Origin: Wocania_A spongiicola
GTDB taxonomy: Bacteria; Bacteroidota; Bacteroidia; Flavobacteriales; Flavobacteriaceae
DNA: 64,000 nt
Direction of reading: 5' to 3'
NCBI RefSeq assembly: GCF_023502325.1
Contig: NZ_JAMFLZ010000003.1
Location: forward strand, 124,001-188,000
Shown here piece by piece: positions 26,901 to 35,599 of the stretch. The notes under the pieces were generated by a model. The model saw only the letters and a program-made list of their open reading frames with translations. It was not told where the DNA came from and ran no database searches. Made by a program: the position numbers and the translations under genes. The first letter of the stretch is position 1, and every line of letters begins with the position of its first letter.

Positions 26901-28135
26901 TCTAATTTATTATATACAATATACTCCCAACCTTTTCCTGGTATTTTCTTTTCTACCAAACGGCTTTTATGGTCGTATTTATACTGATAGCATAATTCTG
27001 ATAATTCTGTAGCATCAGGCTTTGTTGTTTGTGGTTCAGCTTTTGGGGGTAATACGTAACTTAAATTACCAAATTTATCATATACATAATACGTATCGTG
27101 TGCTACGCTATTGTTGTAGGTACGCTTTAGTATAACCCGCCCTTGTTTGTCTTTAAACTCTTCGGTAGTATGGTTTTTAGTGCTTGTACCGTCATGGTTT
27201 TCGTCTTTGGTTACTGTTTTGTACAATGTGCCTGCACTAAAATATGTAGTTCCGCCCTGTAAAGTAGGGGTGTAGGTATTATTTGCAAATGCTAAGCTAA
27301 CATCGTAAAATCGCACTTCGGTACTATGATTGGTTTGGTAATTAAACTCTATTTCGTGGCCATTACCTAGTTTCCAGTCTTTTCCTGGGGCTGCTTGTTT
27401 TAATACTCTATTAAGTGGTGAAGCTTCAAACTCTTTTTCCGAATATGCATTAATATTACTAACGGTTACACTCGGGAAATCGGCTTCATATTTTGTAGCA
27501 TCATAATAGGTGTTTGTAGCGCTTAATCCATCGGTTCTAAAGCTTCCATCTGTAGAGCTGGCAGTATATGGTAAATAGTCTTTAGCTTGTCTGCCGTATT
27601 CATCATAACCCACATGGGTTATAATATCTTCGCCATTTCCTCCAGCTCTGATCCCTACACTTTGCATGGCTCTACCTAAGCCATCAAAATAGGCTATGGA
27701 TTCTATTTTGTCAGTATTAGACAAACTAGAAACATTGGTAGTTGCTATTTTTGGTGTCGTTGTATGCACATAGTTTTGATCTGGTGAAGGTCCTGAAGTT
27801 GGTGCTGGCACCGATATAACAATATTGGCTAGGGTTGATAAAACAATTGTTTTTTTTCTGAAGGTTACCGAGCCTGTGCCCACGCCAGCCCAGGCTACAT
27901 CTACATAATAGTTGGTGCCTGTATTGCCTTTAACAGCGCTTGTATATGGTCCTGAAACCACCCAATTGTTAAACGCATAAGAAATGCCATCATCATAATA
28001 ATACCTATGGGTACTATGTGTATCTACAGCTGTTGGTCCTGTAACTTGTGCTTGTGTAAATGAACAAAAAAAGAAAAGCATAAATACACTTAACATTATT
28101 TTGTGTTGTAAAAACGTGTTAAATAATCGTATCAT
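23915..28135 (-). CDS. DUF6443-type Rhs polymorphic toxin, full length
   Basis: The 1406-aa secreted protein has a signal peptide (ending CSFTQAQ), a PKD-like N-terminal segment and a DUF6443 region (IESIAYFDGLGRAMQSVGIR, YDEYGRQAKDYLPY). Many YD repeats follow, then a second carbohydrate-binding-like insert before the core. The Rhs core signature reads YYPFGLKHKGYN, LYEMPLRQYDPAIARW, TSIDP and NPVYWADPSGAD. About 245 residues after this junction form the variable toxin tip, which I cannot assign to a known toxin family. YD repeats form a shell that encloses the tip. No type IX sorting domain is visible at the C-terminus. Confidence 0.9.
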   Translation of the reverse strand: MIRLFNTFLQHKIMLSVFMLFFFCSFTQAQVTGPTAVDTHSTHRYYYDDGISYAFNNWVVSGPYTSAVKGNTGTNYYVDVAWAGVGTGSVTFRKKTIVLSTLANIVISVPAPTSGPSPDQNYVHTTTPKIATTNVSSLSNTDKIESIAYFDGLGRAMQSVGIRAGGNGEDIITHVGYDEYGRQAKDYLPYTASSTDGSFRTDGLSATNTYYDATKYEADFPSVTVSNINAYSEKEFEASPLNRVLKQAAPGKDWKLGNGHEIEFNYQTNHSTEVRFYDVSLAFANNTYTPTLQGGTTYFSAGTLYKTVTKDENHDGTSTKNHTTEEFKDKQGRVILKRTYNNSVAHDTYYVYDKFGNLSYVLPPKAEPQTTKPDATELSELCYQYKYDHKSRLVEKKIPGKGWEYIVYNKLDQPIYTQDANLDAQNKWLFTKYDAFGRIAFTGTFNNSGSRITLQNSVDNASSAYTQFEQKLSSPQTIAGVLIYYTNTAFPHGVHEIYTINYYDNYTFDKISGNSESSYGVTPETNAKGLATGSKVRVLGTSDWITTVSYYDDKSRPIYVYSFNDYLNTTDKVKSKLDFTGTVDETTTTHAKTGQSTITTIDYFTYDDAGRLITQKQKINSLAEETIVQNNYDDLGQLISKGVGGKTTQGRLQNVDYTYNIRGWLKQINNPISLGSDLFGFKINYNESTEGYQSVDKLYNGNISQTIWKTANDNVKRGYAYAYDDLNRITNGHSSKGSTLMTGDSFSIWGIAYDKNGNISRISRAGKYLSATQHIDELYYTYSNNKLLKVIDARSGSVANEGFKDGTNTGNDYTYDANGNMRTDLNKGISSNITYNHLNLPTLVTLSGGNISYIYDATGVKLKKIVSTGATTEYAGNYVYEGGSLKFFNHPEGYVDVNGSSYSYVYQYKDHLGNVRLSYKSDSSVTPVNVDDDFNSGTDGWSHTGSGSVSSSNQKLNISTINKYHKASKYLTITPNVPIHIEFDFEKGSMNLPYFFVQERINGVWESNSNRDAIANMSDGHYTLDLTLTGDYIRIYFEKGNSSDDGTLTTCYVDNFKLTQNGLEILEENNYYPFGLKHKGYNNVGTSHLALNWKYNGTEYEEALDLNLYEMPLRQYDPAIARWTSIDPVVHHSMSTYTAFDNNPVYWADPSGADSVDDWAAEKQGEWAAYDAGASARDVWGSGRMMSSNSNSRDTSSDSESSFCDAECQLRNTKREFKAHSIAFDMVGLDKDSKEYKRLSRRRASYLAMISDAKVQELAAPTDPLGIILHFGTLGIASRFGIGISGLRHLGKTRIFYVGEGAEAAARALAQNDSGMMTIYNTWYGRLGETISPYLSKTNSRAMWDKFSYLYARGANSAHTIFGPQRIGGKLMNSMSINSQSAWRRVEYRTLFRRGIEWSETILKGK

Positions 28136-28150
28136 AATTGTAAGGTGTAT

Positions 28151-28567
28151 TTATTGGTAAGAGATATTGTTAATGTAAAATGTATAGATTTCTCGCTCGG
28201 TTTCATTTAAATGAAACGTTAAGGTGGCGTAACGATTTAATGTGGTACCTTTTAGAAATAAATCGCAACGGTATCCATCTGTATTCATTTCATAAGTAAT
28301 TGTTCCTGAAGAGCTAGAGGCCTCCCAATTGTTTTGAGGAATCCCAACAATAGTAAACGTAGCAGTGTCAGTTTTACCATTATTTGTTTGTGTCCATGTT
28401 ATAGTATGCCCATTTTTTTCAATTGTGGAGGTAATTGAAATATCTTGACCAGATATATGTGCCTGATTACTGGTTAAGGTAAAATCTACATTAGTAGTTT
28501 GCGCGGTTGAGTATAAAAAACTTAACATTAATATGATACTCAGTATACTTGAAAGTTTGTATGTCAT
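28151..28567 (-). CDS. Small secreted protein between the two Rhs-operon giants
   Basis: A 138-aa protein with a signal peptide (SILSIILMLSFLYSTAQ) and a mature beta-rich, Thr/Ser/Asn-rich domain of about 115 residues (VDFTLTSNQAHISGQDIS, ATLTFHLNETEREIYTFYI). It lies 15 bp upstream of the Rhs gene and 21 bp downstream of the SpvB/YD gene on the same strand, clearly inside one operon. No known family is evident. It could be a secreted adaptor or chaperone of the two large proteins, by context only. Confidence 0.65.
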   Translation of the reverse strand: MTYKLSSILSIILMLSFLYSTAQTTNVDFTLTSNQAHISGQDISITSTIEKNGHTITWTQTNNGKTDTATFTIVGIPQNNWEASSSSGTITYEMNTDGYRCDLFLKGTTLNRYATLTFHLNETEREIYTFYINNISYQ

Positions 28568-28588
28568 GATTTCTAAAAAGTTAAGTTA

Positions 28589-31500
28589 TTATTGATTTTT
28601 ATAGTAGTACTCGTTCTCGCTTAATACATAGCCTGTATCATCTTTAACCTGTTTTAAACGGTTAAATTCATCATACTCATAATACATGGTATACCCCTTA
28701 GGGTCAGTAACACTGGTTACACCCACTAAAGGGTCGTAGGTATAGGTGGTTACCATGGCATTGGGGACAGAATTTCTTAAGGTTGTTAAAGCGGTACGTA
28801 GGTTTTTCTCGTCGCAACTTCCAGAATCTAAGCAAGTATCATCATCTAAGTTGGATTTAGATTGTAAGTTTGAAACTTGGCTAGAGACTTGACCATAAGT
28901 CGCATTCTCTATTTTTGCTATAGGATATTGCTCCTGATAGCCCCAAATGTAAACTATGGTGGTGCCATCGGTTTTTTTAACTTCTTTGACATTACCATTA
29001 CTATAGTAACTTTGAAACTGTATCCTATTATCTAGAGTATTAGATTCTAATGCGGTTTGTACATATTCGGGTAATATTAAGTTGGTTATCCATTCCCTAT
29101 AATTAGTCCGTTGCCTGCTTAATAATTCGCCTGCTTCTGCAATACTATTTTTATTTTCATCTTTATAAGTTTCGGTTTGTATAGCTTCAGCTATGCGATG
29201 CTGTACGCCACTTTTTAACTTGTCAATGGCTGCTTTTTCTGAGCTTGTTAAATTATCTGCTCCTAAAGAGTTGGTTGCAGTAACATCATCTGGATAAAAT
29301 GTTTTTGTGATGATAGATTCGCCATCGCTAGTAGTGCTTTTAGTTTCTGAAGCCAGTAGCGGATTATTATTGTAATAATTATTTTGAGTGCTTACAACAG
29401 GAGTACCACCTAAATACTCAGTGGTAACACTGTTTTTTAATCGATGCCATTCGGTGGTATAGGTGTAAGTGGTGATGTAGGCATTTACAATTGGAGACGC
29501 ATCTCCTGTCATCCTTAATAACTGTATCCCAAAATGCTCTGCATGATTGGTACCAGCGGCTTCATATTCATTAGTGGTTTTTTGAATTAAGTTATTAGAG
29601 GCGTCATAGACTTCTAATTTTTCTAAGTTACCAGAAACCCAATCATTATACACTGGAGTTTCAAAGTTTGATGGAAATGGGCTTTGATAGTATCCGTTAC
29701 CCATATAAGGATTATCGGTGCGTTCTGCTGGTGGAGAAAAGGTATATTCTTTTCTACCTTGCCCAATAGATCCATTATAAGTTTCAGTAACATTTTTATA
29801 GCCTACTAAACTCCCTTTTGTTGCAGTGAGTTGCGCCTGACTATTGGAAGTCACTTTTATTCCAGTTGGTGCACCACCAGAGGGTCCGCAATTTGCATCT
29901 CTATAATTATTCATACTTAAATCAACAAAGTTTAATGCAACACCGCTATTTAGGGTTGTATTAATAACAAAATTTGTATAATCAAAACTTCTAGAAAGTG
30001 CTAAATTACTAGGCGTGTCATAGGTTTTTATCTCAGCAATACGTAATCCTCCATATATCAGTTCTCCAGGCGTAGGATCTGTGGTCCATTTTAAGTTTGC
30101 ACTAAATGTTTCAGGATTAGTACAACTAGGATCTGTATAAGGGTTACAACCTCCAGAATTATTTGAGTTAGCAATAATTTTATAGGTCCCAGCAGGAAAC
30201 GTGTGATAAAAACTAGAATTAAAGATGTTAAGTAAATAACTCGGATTGGTTACTCCAACGACTTTCATTGAAAAATCGCAATTAACACTATTAAAATTAG
30301 TTGGTATAGGGCATCCCGTCATCATAACATTAAATTCTACGATGCCATCACTATCGGGGGAAATTGTAAAGGTTGATGAATAATCTATATTAGGGTCTGA
30401 GTCTGAAAATATTGAGGGATCATTAAAAAAGTAAGTAGAATTTTGAGTTAAGTGGTCTACATAGTCTGCAGCATTTCCTGTAAAGGCTGTAATCATATTA
30501 TTTTCCCAAGTGAACTGGTCATAACCACCTGAAGGATAAATAATTTTTTCTAAAGTACAGGCATCTGTAAAAGCAGGATCTACCGATCTATCCGCATCTC
30601 CAATATACCCTGTTGTAAGCCCGTATTTTGCTTTTGGTATAAGTGTGGTATTGTTTTTACCATTATAATATCCAAAATAATCCTGTGACCTAGCATATCT
30701 ATCTGGCAGTATTTTAGAATCATATTCAAATTTGTATGGTGGTAGCGTATTTAAATTTTTACCAAACTGAGATATGGAATCTAGTTTAAGTCTGTAAATA
30801 CCTTCATTATAATAATCAAAATACGAATTCGTATTTATAGCACTAGTAAAATACGAGGTATGTAATTCTACGCCTTTAATCAGTTTATTGTCATTATCAT
30901 AAAGTCTGATTTTTTTTAAAGGATATGAGTTTCGCAAATCAGTACGTACTGTTGTGCTTTTTTCAAAAGTGATTTCTCCATCAGGAAATGTAATGCTTGC
31001 AATTTTGGGCTGAGTGAATTTTCTATTCAGATAGATAATGTTATACTCTGGTGAACAAGCAAAATAAGTAGGATGAATGCGCTCTTCGTTTTGTAATTGG
31101 GTAGTTTCTACATTGGTTTCTGTAGTATAATCAAAGGCTATGGTTTCATTTGAGGTTGGAAATTCAATATCCATAAGCATCCAGCTTTGATAATATAGAT
31201 TTGGGATTCCGTAAACAGAAGGATTACTATTAAAAACGCCGTTTAAAGTTAAATTGACACTTTTTGCTCCTGTAACTTGCTCTAGGCCTGTTCGTAAATT
31301 GTTTGAAGAGGTTCCAAAATGAAACTTTATTCCTGAAGTATCTGTAATAATAAAACCGGTAATAATACCATTACTATTAGTTTTTGTTTCTATTTTTAAA
31401 TTAGAGTACGGGGTTTGTACAAACTTATTCAGGGTTTGATCGTAAAAGAATTGCCCTGAACCTCCTGGAAAACTAAAATTAAAAACATCTGGCTCATAAT

Positions 31501-31951
31501 CTCTTGATTCTGCATTTATATCGAGAAACTGCCAATGTTGGCTTCCTGGTCCTGTCGAATTTGGATCCCTTTGAAATAAATCTTCTACGGTATATGTTGT
31601 ACTCATATAACCATTGGTTATGGCGTCATCAGGTATACCTCGAATGGACCTACTTACTAAACCTCCAGCATTTAAGTTCCAGCCTAATCCTGCCCATGAG
31701 GCAATATCGCCTACTTTAATACCTCCAGAATTATAGCTTATTCCTACTGAAACATTTACCCCTTTATATGAAATAGTATGAAAGGGTACCGAAATATTTG
31801 GGGTACCTGTATATAGTGACACATCCATTTGAGAATGTTTAATCAACGAAGCCGCTTCTGGACTTGGAGGGACAATTTCTGGCAAATCTTGTGACAAAGC
31901 GTTTTTTGAGATTAGTAAAAGACATGCAAGGATTATAAAACGTGAATTCAT
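28589..31951 (-). CDS. Secreted SpvB/YD-repeat protein, first gene of the Rhs operon
   Basis: The 1120-aa protein has a signal peptide (MNSRFIILACLLLISKNALS) and a start typical of Flavobacteriia SpvB-like shell proteins: PSPEAASLIKHSQMDVSLYT, ISVPFHTISYKGVNVSVGIS and WAGLGWNLNAGG. Its C-terminus contains YD repeats (TTYTYDPLVGVTSVTDPKG, YYEYDEFNRLKQVKDDTGY) but no Rhs core and no toxin tip. It probably forms the B-component-like half of a shell completed by the downstream Rhs protein, comparable to TcB/TcC arrangements. This partner role is inferred. Confidence 0.85.
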   Translation of the reverse strand: MNSRFIILACLLLISKNALSQDLPEIVPPSPEAASLIKHSQMDVSLYTGTPNISVPFHTISYKGVNVSVGISYNSGGIKVGDIASWAGLGWNLNAGGLVSRSIRGIPDDAITNGYMSTTYTVEDLFQRDPNSTGPGSQHWQFLDINAESRDYEPDVFNFSFPGGSGQFFYDQTLNKFVQTPYSNLKIETKTNSNGIITGFIITDTSGIKFHFGTSSNNLRTGLEQVTGAKSVNLTLNGVFNSNPSVYGIPNLYYQSWMLMDIEFPTSNETIAFDYTTETNVETTQLQNEERIHPTYFACSPEYNIIYLNRKFTQPKIASITFPDGEITFEKSTTVRTDLRNSYPLKKIRLYDNDNKLIKGVELHTSYFTSAINTNSYFDYYNEGIYRLKLDSISQFGKNLNTLPPYKFEYDSKILPDRYARSQDYFGYYNGKNNTTLIPKAKYGLTTGYIGDADRSVDPAFTDACTLEKIIYPSGGYDQFTWENNMITAFTGNAADYVDHLTQNSTYFFNDPSIFSDSDPNIDYSSTFTISPDSDGIVEFNVMMTGCPIPTNFNSVNCDFSMKVVGVTNPSYLLNIFNSSFYHTFPAGTYKIIANSNNSGGCNPYTDPSCTNPETFSANLKWTTDPTPGELIYGGLRIAEIKTYDTPSNLALSRSFDYTNFVINTTLNSGVALNFVDLSMNNYRDANCGPSGGAPTGIKVTSNSQAQLTATKGSLVGYKNVTETYNGSIGQGRKEYTFSPPAERTDNPYMGNGYYQSPFPSNFETPVYNDWVSGNLEKLEVYDASNNLIQKTTNEYEAAGTNHAEHFGIQLLRMTGDASPIVNAYITTYTYTTEWHRLKNSVTTEYLGGTPVVSTQNNYYNNNPLLASETKSTTSDGESIITKTFYPDDVTATNSLGADNLTSSEKAAIDKLKSGVQHRIAEAIQTETYKDENKNSIAEAGELLSRQRTNYREWITNLILPEYVQTALESNTLDNRIQFQSYYSNGNVKEVKKTDGTTIVYIWGYQEQYPIAKIENATYGQVSSQVSNLQSKSNLDDDTCLDSGSCDEKNLRTALTTLRNSVPNAMVTTYTYDPLVGVTSVTDPKGYTMYYEYDEFNRLKQVKDDTGYVLSENEYYYKNQ

Positions 31952-32012
31952 AAGTACATTATTTAAAGTTTGTAATGTGCTTATAAAATTAGAAAGGAAT
32001 TTTGGATTTGGA

Positions 32013-32106
32013 GTAAGCTAAAACCTTAGTATTGGTAAGCTAAAACCTCACTAATAGTAAGGTTTAAAGTGAATTTAGCTTACTCAAAGTAAGCTAAAAC
32101 CTTACT
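32013..32106. repeat. Three direct copies plus inverted copies of a GTAAGCTAAAACC element
   Basis: GTAAGCTAAAACCT(T/C)A occurs three times, at 32013-32028, 32035-32050 and 32089-32104. Between the second and third, AGTAAGGTTT (32056-32065) and TTTAGCTTACT (32074-32084) are exact reverse complements of parts of the third copy. Together they fold into a long hairpin with an 8-nt bulge and a CAA loop. The array lies in the roughly 360-bp gap between the Rhs operon and the Crp-type regulator, whose remaining sequence shows nothing else. Confidence 0.85.
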
Positions 32107-32312
32107 GGTATTTCAAAAATATTTTGTATAAGAAAATGAAAAGGCTTTTACTTGATTTTATTTCATTTACTGAGTTATACTAAGCATTTTTCTGTTTTTT
32201 ATTGAATTGCAATAAGCATATAAACAAGTTTTTTTGCAAATTGCAGACAAACTAATTAAGAATAAGGCAGAAGCTATAACTTTATGGTAAGTAAATTGCA
32301 ATCTTATAATAA

Positions 32313-32885
32313 ATGAATAGAAACTTTACTTTCTTAAATTCTATTTCTGACATATCAGAAGAGACCTTTTCTGAAATTAAAAAAATAACCGCTTTTAAAA
32401 GAATAGAGGCAGGAGCACAAATAGTAAAATTAGGTGATGTCCCTTCTAAGGCATATATGATAGTTTCTGGTATTATTCGTTGTTATTTAATAACAGAATC
32501 TGGTAAAGAGTTTAACAAAAGTTTTTATTTACCTGTAAGTTTTGCAGCTTCTTTAACCGCTTTAATGAAGAGAAAGCCATCATCATTTGTTTTTGAAGCA
32601 TTGACAGATTGTAAAATTTATGAGATAGACTATTATAAATTAATGCGACTATGCGAAACAAACGATAATCTTAAATCATTATATACCAAAACATTAGAGT
32701 TTTTATATGTAAAGTATGAAAAACGTTTGGTAGAGTCTATGTCGCTAAATGCTACAGGTCGTTATTTAGAATTACAAAAGCAAATACCAAATGTTGATGA
32801 GCTGATTTCTCAATACCACATTGCATCATATTTAGGAATAACATCAGTACAGTTAAGCAGAATTAGAAAAAAATTAGACCGTTAA
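32313..32885 (+). CDS. Crp/Fnr-family transcriptional regulator
   Basis: A 190-aa protein with an N-terminal cyclic-nucleotide-binding fold (AGAQIVKLGDVPSKAYMIVSG, IYEIDYYKLMRLCETN) and a C-terminal HTH (ISQYHIASYLGITSVQLSRI). The cAMP-contact motif of Crp is not conserved, as is usual in Bacteroidota members of this family. It is divergent from the Rhs operon across the repeat-rich region and terminates at the bidirectional hairpin before fumC. Its ligand and targets are unknown; local control of the Rhs operon is possible. Confidence 0.88.
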   Translation: MNRNFTFLNSISDISEETFSEIKKITAFKRIEAGAQIVKLGDVPSKAYMIVSGIIRCYLITESGKEFNKSFYLPVSFAASLTALMKRKPSSFVFEALTDCKIYEIDYYKLMRLCETNDNLKSLYTKTLEFLYVKYEKRLVESMSLNATGRYLELQKQIPNVDELISQYHIASYLGITSVQLSRIRKKLDR

Positions 32886-32985
32886 TTAACATATGTTAAT
32901 TTTTAAGAATATGTTAAATTATATATTTGACTCGATTTCCTTGTTAATTGTAAACTATTATTTAAGGATTGATAGCTAACCAACC

Positions 32986-33018
32986 AAAAAAACAGGTATA
33001 AATTATACCTGTTTTTTT
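32986..33018. terminator. Bidirectional terminator between the Crp-type gene and fumC
   Basis: A perfect 15-bp stem, AAAAAAACAGGTATA / TATACCTGTTTTTTT with an AAT loop, has A and T runs on both sides and lies between two convergent genes. Confidence 0.88.
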
Positions 33019-33042
33019 ATATATTGAGTTTTGTAAATTGTT

Positions 33043-34440
33043 TTACTTTAAACTTCCTACCATATCTTCAGGTTTAACCCAAGCATCATAATCTTCAGCT
33101 GTTACATAACCTAAATTAATAGCTTCTTCTTTTAATGTAGTACCGTTTTTATGTGCAGTATTTGCAATTTCTGCAGCTTTATAATATCCAATTTTCGTAT
33201 TTAAAGCCGTTACTAGCATTAAAGAGTTATTTAATAGTTTAGTTATTACTTCATGATTTGGTTCTATACCAATAGCACAATTTAAATCAAAGCTTATGCA
33301 TGCATCTCCAATTAATTGTGCAGATTGCAACAGATTTGCCGCCATTACAGGCTTGAAAACGTTTAGTTCATAATGCCCTTGTAAGCCACCAACACTAATG
33401 GCAACATCGTTACCTAAAACTTGTGCGCAAACCATTGTTAAAGCTTCACATTGGGTTGGGTTTACTTTTCCAGGCATAATAGAACTACCTGGTTCGTTAG
33501 CTGGAATTATAATTTCTCCTATGCCAGAACGCGGTCCAGATGCCATCATCCTAATATCATTTGCTATTTTATTTAATGATACTGCTAGTTGCTTTAATGC
33601 GCCATGAGTTTCTACAATAGCATCATGTGCTGCCAACGCTTCAAATTTATTTGGAGCTGTTATAAAAGGCAGCTTTGTAAATTCTGCAATATATTCAGCA
33701 ACACGCTTACTGTAACCTTTTGGTGTGTTCAGCCCAGTGCCAACTGCTGTGCCACCTAAGGCTAATTCGCTTAAATGAGGTAGAGTGTTCTCTAAAGCTT
33801 TAATACCATGATTTAATTGGGCTACATAACCAGAAAGTTCTTGTCCAAGTGTAAGTGGTGTAGCATCCATTAAATGCGTACGGCCAATTTTTACTACGTT
33901 TTTAAACTCTTCTGCCTTTTTATTCAAAGTATCTCGTAGTTGTTTTACACCAGGAATTGTTGTTTCTACAACTTTTTTATAAGCTGCAATGTGCATTCCC
34001 GTTGGAAATGTATCGTTTGAAGATTGCGATTTATTTACATCGTCATTTGGCTGTATTGTTTTTTCTCCTTCACCAATAACTTTACCAGCTAATTGATGCG
34101 TTCTATTTGCAACAACTTCATTTACATTCATATTACTTTGCGTTCCAGAGCCAGTTTGCCATATAACTAATGGAAATTGGTTGTCGTGTTTCCCTTCTAG
34201 AATTTCATCGCAAACCTGAGCAATTAAATCACGCTTTTCAATTGGTAATACTCCAAGTTCACAATTCGTATATGCAGCAGCTTTTTTAAGATAAGCAAAG
34301 CCATAAACTATTTCTAATGGCATAGAAGCTGGAGCTCCAATTTTAAAGTTATTTCTTGAGCGTTCTGTTTGTGCTCCCCAAAGTTTATCGGCAGGTACTT
34401 TTACCTCACCCATAGTATCTTTTTCTATTCTGTAACTCAT
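33043..34440 (-). CDS. fumC: Class II fumarate hydratase
   Basis: The 465-aa protein is full length, with IEKDTMGEVKVPADKLWGAQT at the N-terminus, TGSGTQSNMNVNEVVANR, QSSNDTFPTGMHIA and the superfamily signature GSSIMPGKVNPTQ. Fumarase C interconverts fumarate and malate in the TCA cycle as a homotetramer without an iron-sulfur cluster. It is a single-gene unit. Confidence 0.98.
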   Translation of the reverse strand: MSYRIEKDTMGEVKVPADKLWGAQTERSRNNFKIGAPASMPLEIVYGFAYLKKAAAYTNCELGVLPIEKRDLIAQVCDEILEGKHDNQFPLVIWQTGSGTQSNMNVNEVVANRTHQLAGKVIGEGEKTIQPNDDVNKSQSSNDTFPTGMHIAAYKKVVETTIPGVKQLRDTLNKKAEEFKNVVKIGRTHLMDATPLTLGQELSGYVAQLNHGIKALENTLPHLSELALGGTAVGTGLNTPKGYSKRVAEYIAEFTKLPFITAPNKFEALAAHDAIVETHGALKQLAVSLNKIANDIRMMASGPRSGIGEIIIPANEPGSSIMPGKVNPTQCEALTMVCAQVLGNDVAISVGGLQGHYELNVFKPVMAANLLQSAQLIGDACISFDLNCAIGIEPNHEVITKLLNNSLMLVTALNTKIGYYKAAEIANTAHKNGTTLKEEAINLGYVTAEDYDAWVKPEDMVGSLK

Positions 34441-34572
34441 AGTAATAATGGTTTAATTGTATAATGCAAAGTTAATTGTTTTAAGGTGTTTTCTATTATG
34501 ATATTTGTTAGTTTTTTATTACTACTTTTTAACATTTATATAACGTATCTTTTCATGCTGTTTGATTAAAAT

Positions 34573-34587
34573 CTACTAATTTAGTAG
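34573..34587. promoter_or_regulatory. Palindromic operator candidate upstream of the peroxiredoxin
   Basis: CTACTAA-T-TTAGTAG is a perfect 7-bp inverted repeat with a single central base, ending 29 bp before the peroxiredoxin start. The position suits an operator at the promoter or early leader. It does not match the PerR consensus well, so the binding protein is unknown. Confidence 0.4.
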
Positions 34588-34616
34588 GATTAAAAAATAA
34601 TTATAAAAATAATATT

Positions 34617-35258
34617 ATGGCAACAATTAGATTAGGGGACGAGGCACCGAATTTTACTGCTGAATCTTCAGAAGGAAATATTAATTTTCATGAATGGTTA
34701 GGGAATAGCTGGGGTATTTTATTTTCTCACCCAGCCGATTATACTCCAGTTTGTACTACTGAGTTAGGAACTGTAGCAAAGTATAAAGATGAATTTGATA
34801 AACGTAATGTTAAAGTTGTAGCATTAAGTGTTGATGGAGTTGAGTCTCATCATGGATGGATAAATGATATAAATGAAACTCAAAATACAACAGTAAATTT
34901 CCCAATTATTGCAGATGAGGACCGGAAAGTTTCTGAACTTTATGATATGATTCACCCTAATGCAGATAGTAAACTTACTGTACGATCGGTTTTTGTTATT
35001 GATGATAATAAAAAAGTTAAGTTAATTATTACTTATCCTGCTTCAACAGGTAGGAACTTTGATGAGTTATTACGTGTTATAGATTCTTTACAATTAACAG
35101 CTTATCACAAAGTAGCTACGCCTGCCAATTGGAATCATGGTGATGATGTTGTGGTAGTTCCTGCTGTAGCAACTGAAGATATTCCAAGTATATTTCCAAA
35201 AGGGTTTAAAGAGGTGAAGCCTTATTTGAGGCTAACACCACAACCAAATATAGATTAG
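34617..35258 (+). CDS. 1-Cys peroxiredoxin (Prx6 type)
   Basis: The 213-aa protein has the peroxidatic motif HPADYTPVCTTELGT with its catalytic Cys, the supporting Arg in LTVRSVFVIDDNKKV, and the long C-terminal arm of the Prx6 group ending PKGFKEVKPYLRLTPQP. The family reduces hydrogen peroxide and alkyl hydroperoxides. It is cytoplasmic and has no signal peptide. A palindromic site upstream suggests regulated expression. A small membrane protein gene follows about 90 bp downstream. Confidence 0.93.
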   Translation: MATIRLGDEAPNFTAESSEGNINFHEWLGNSWGILFSHPADYTPVCTTELGTVAKYKDEFDKRNVKVVALSVDGVESHHGWINDINETQNTTVNFPIIADEDRKVSELYDMIHPNADSKLTVRSVFVIDDNKKVKLIITYPASTGRNFDELLRVIDSLQLTAYHKVATPANWNHGDDVVVVPAVATEDIPSIFPKGFKEVKPYLRLTPQPNID

Positions 35259-35350
35259 TTAAAAACTCTTTAATAAATTTTAATTTGATATTGTAAAACA
35301 CGACTCTTTATTATATCTTTGCATAAGATTTTTAAAAGACACTGACAATT

Positions 35351-35527
35351 ATGTTTGATTTTGATCAATATTTAGGATTTTTAGCTTTTTTAACCATTTT
35401 AACAATCGGTTTTTGGTTAATGATATTTTTATTAACATTTGTAATTCCTTATTGGATTGGAGGTTCTTTAATTGAAAGATTAAAAGAAATTAGAGAAGAG
35501 AAAAAGGCTAAGCGAAATGCGGCTTAA
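35351..35527 (+). CDS. Conserved-looking 58-aa small membrane protein
   Basis: This short frame encodes MFDFDQYLGFLAFLTILTIG and continues with a long hydrophobic stretch (about residues 8-38) interrupted by PYWIGGSLIERLK. It ends in a highly charged tail, EIREEKKAKRNAA. The layout, one or two membrane helices plus a basic cytoplasmic tail, is typical of real small membrane proteins rather than a random frame. It is followed by a strong terminator 20 bp after its stop. Its function is not known. Confidence 0.65.
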   Translation: MFDFDQYLGFLAFLTILTIGFWLMIFLLTFVIPYWIGGSLIERLKEIREEKKAKRNAA

Positions 35528-35547
35528 AACATAAGTTTATATATTAT

Positions 35548-35579
35548 AAAAAAAGGAAGCTATTTGGCTTCCTTTTTTT
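35548..35579. terminator. Bidirectional terminator
   Basis: AAAAAAAGGAAGC / GCTTCCTTTTTTT, a perfect 13-bp stem with a TATTTG loop, lies between the small membrane protein gene and the convergent barrel gene. Confidence 0.88.
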
Positions 35580-35599
35580 ATGAACTTTATTTAAAGATA

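Noticed and set aside
32013..32106. A CRISPR array
   Set aside because: The three direct copies are only 22 and 54 bp apart, the element is short, and inverted copies are interleaved.
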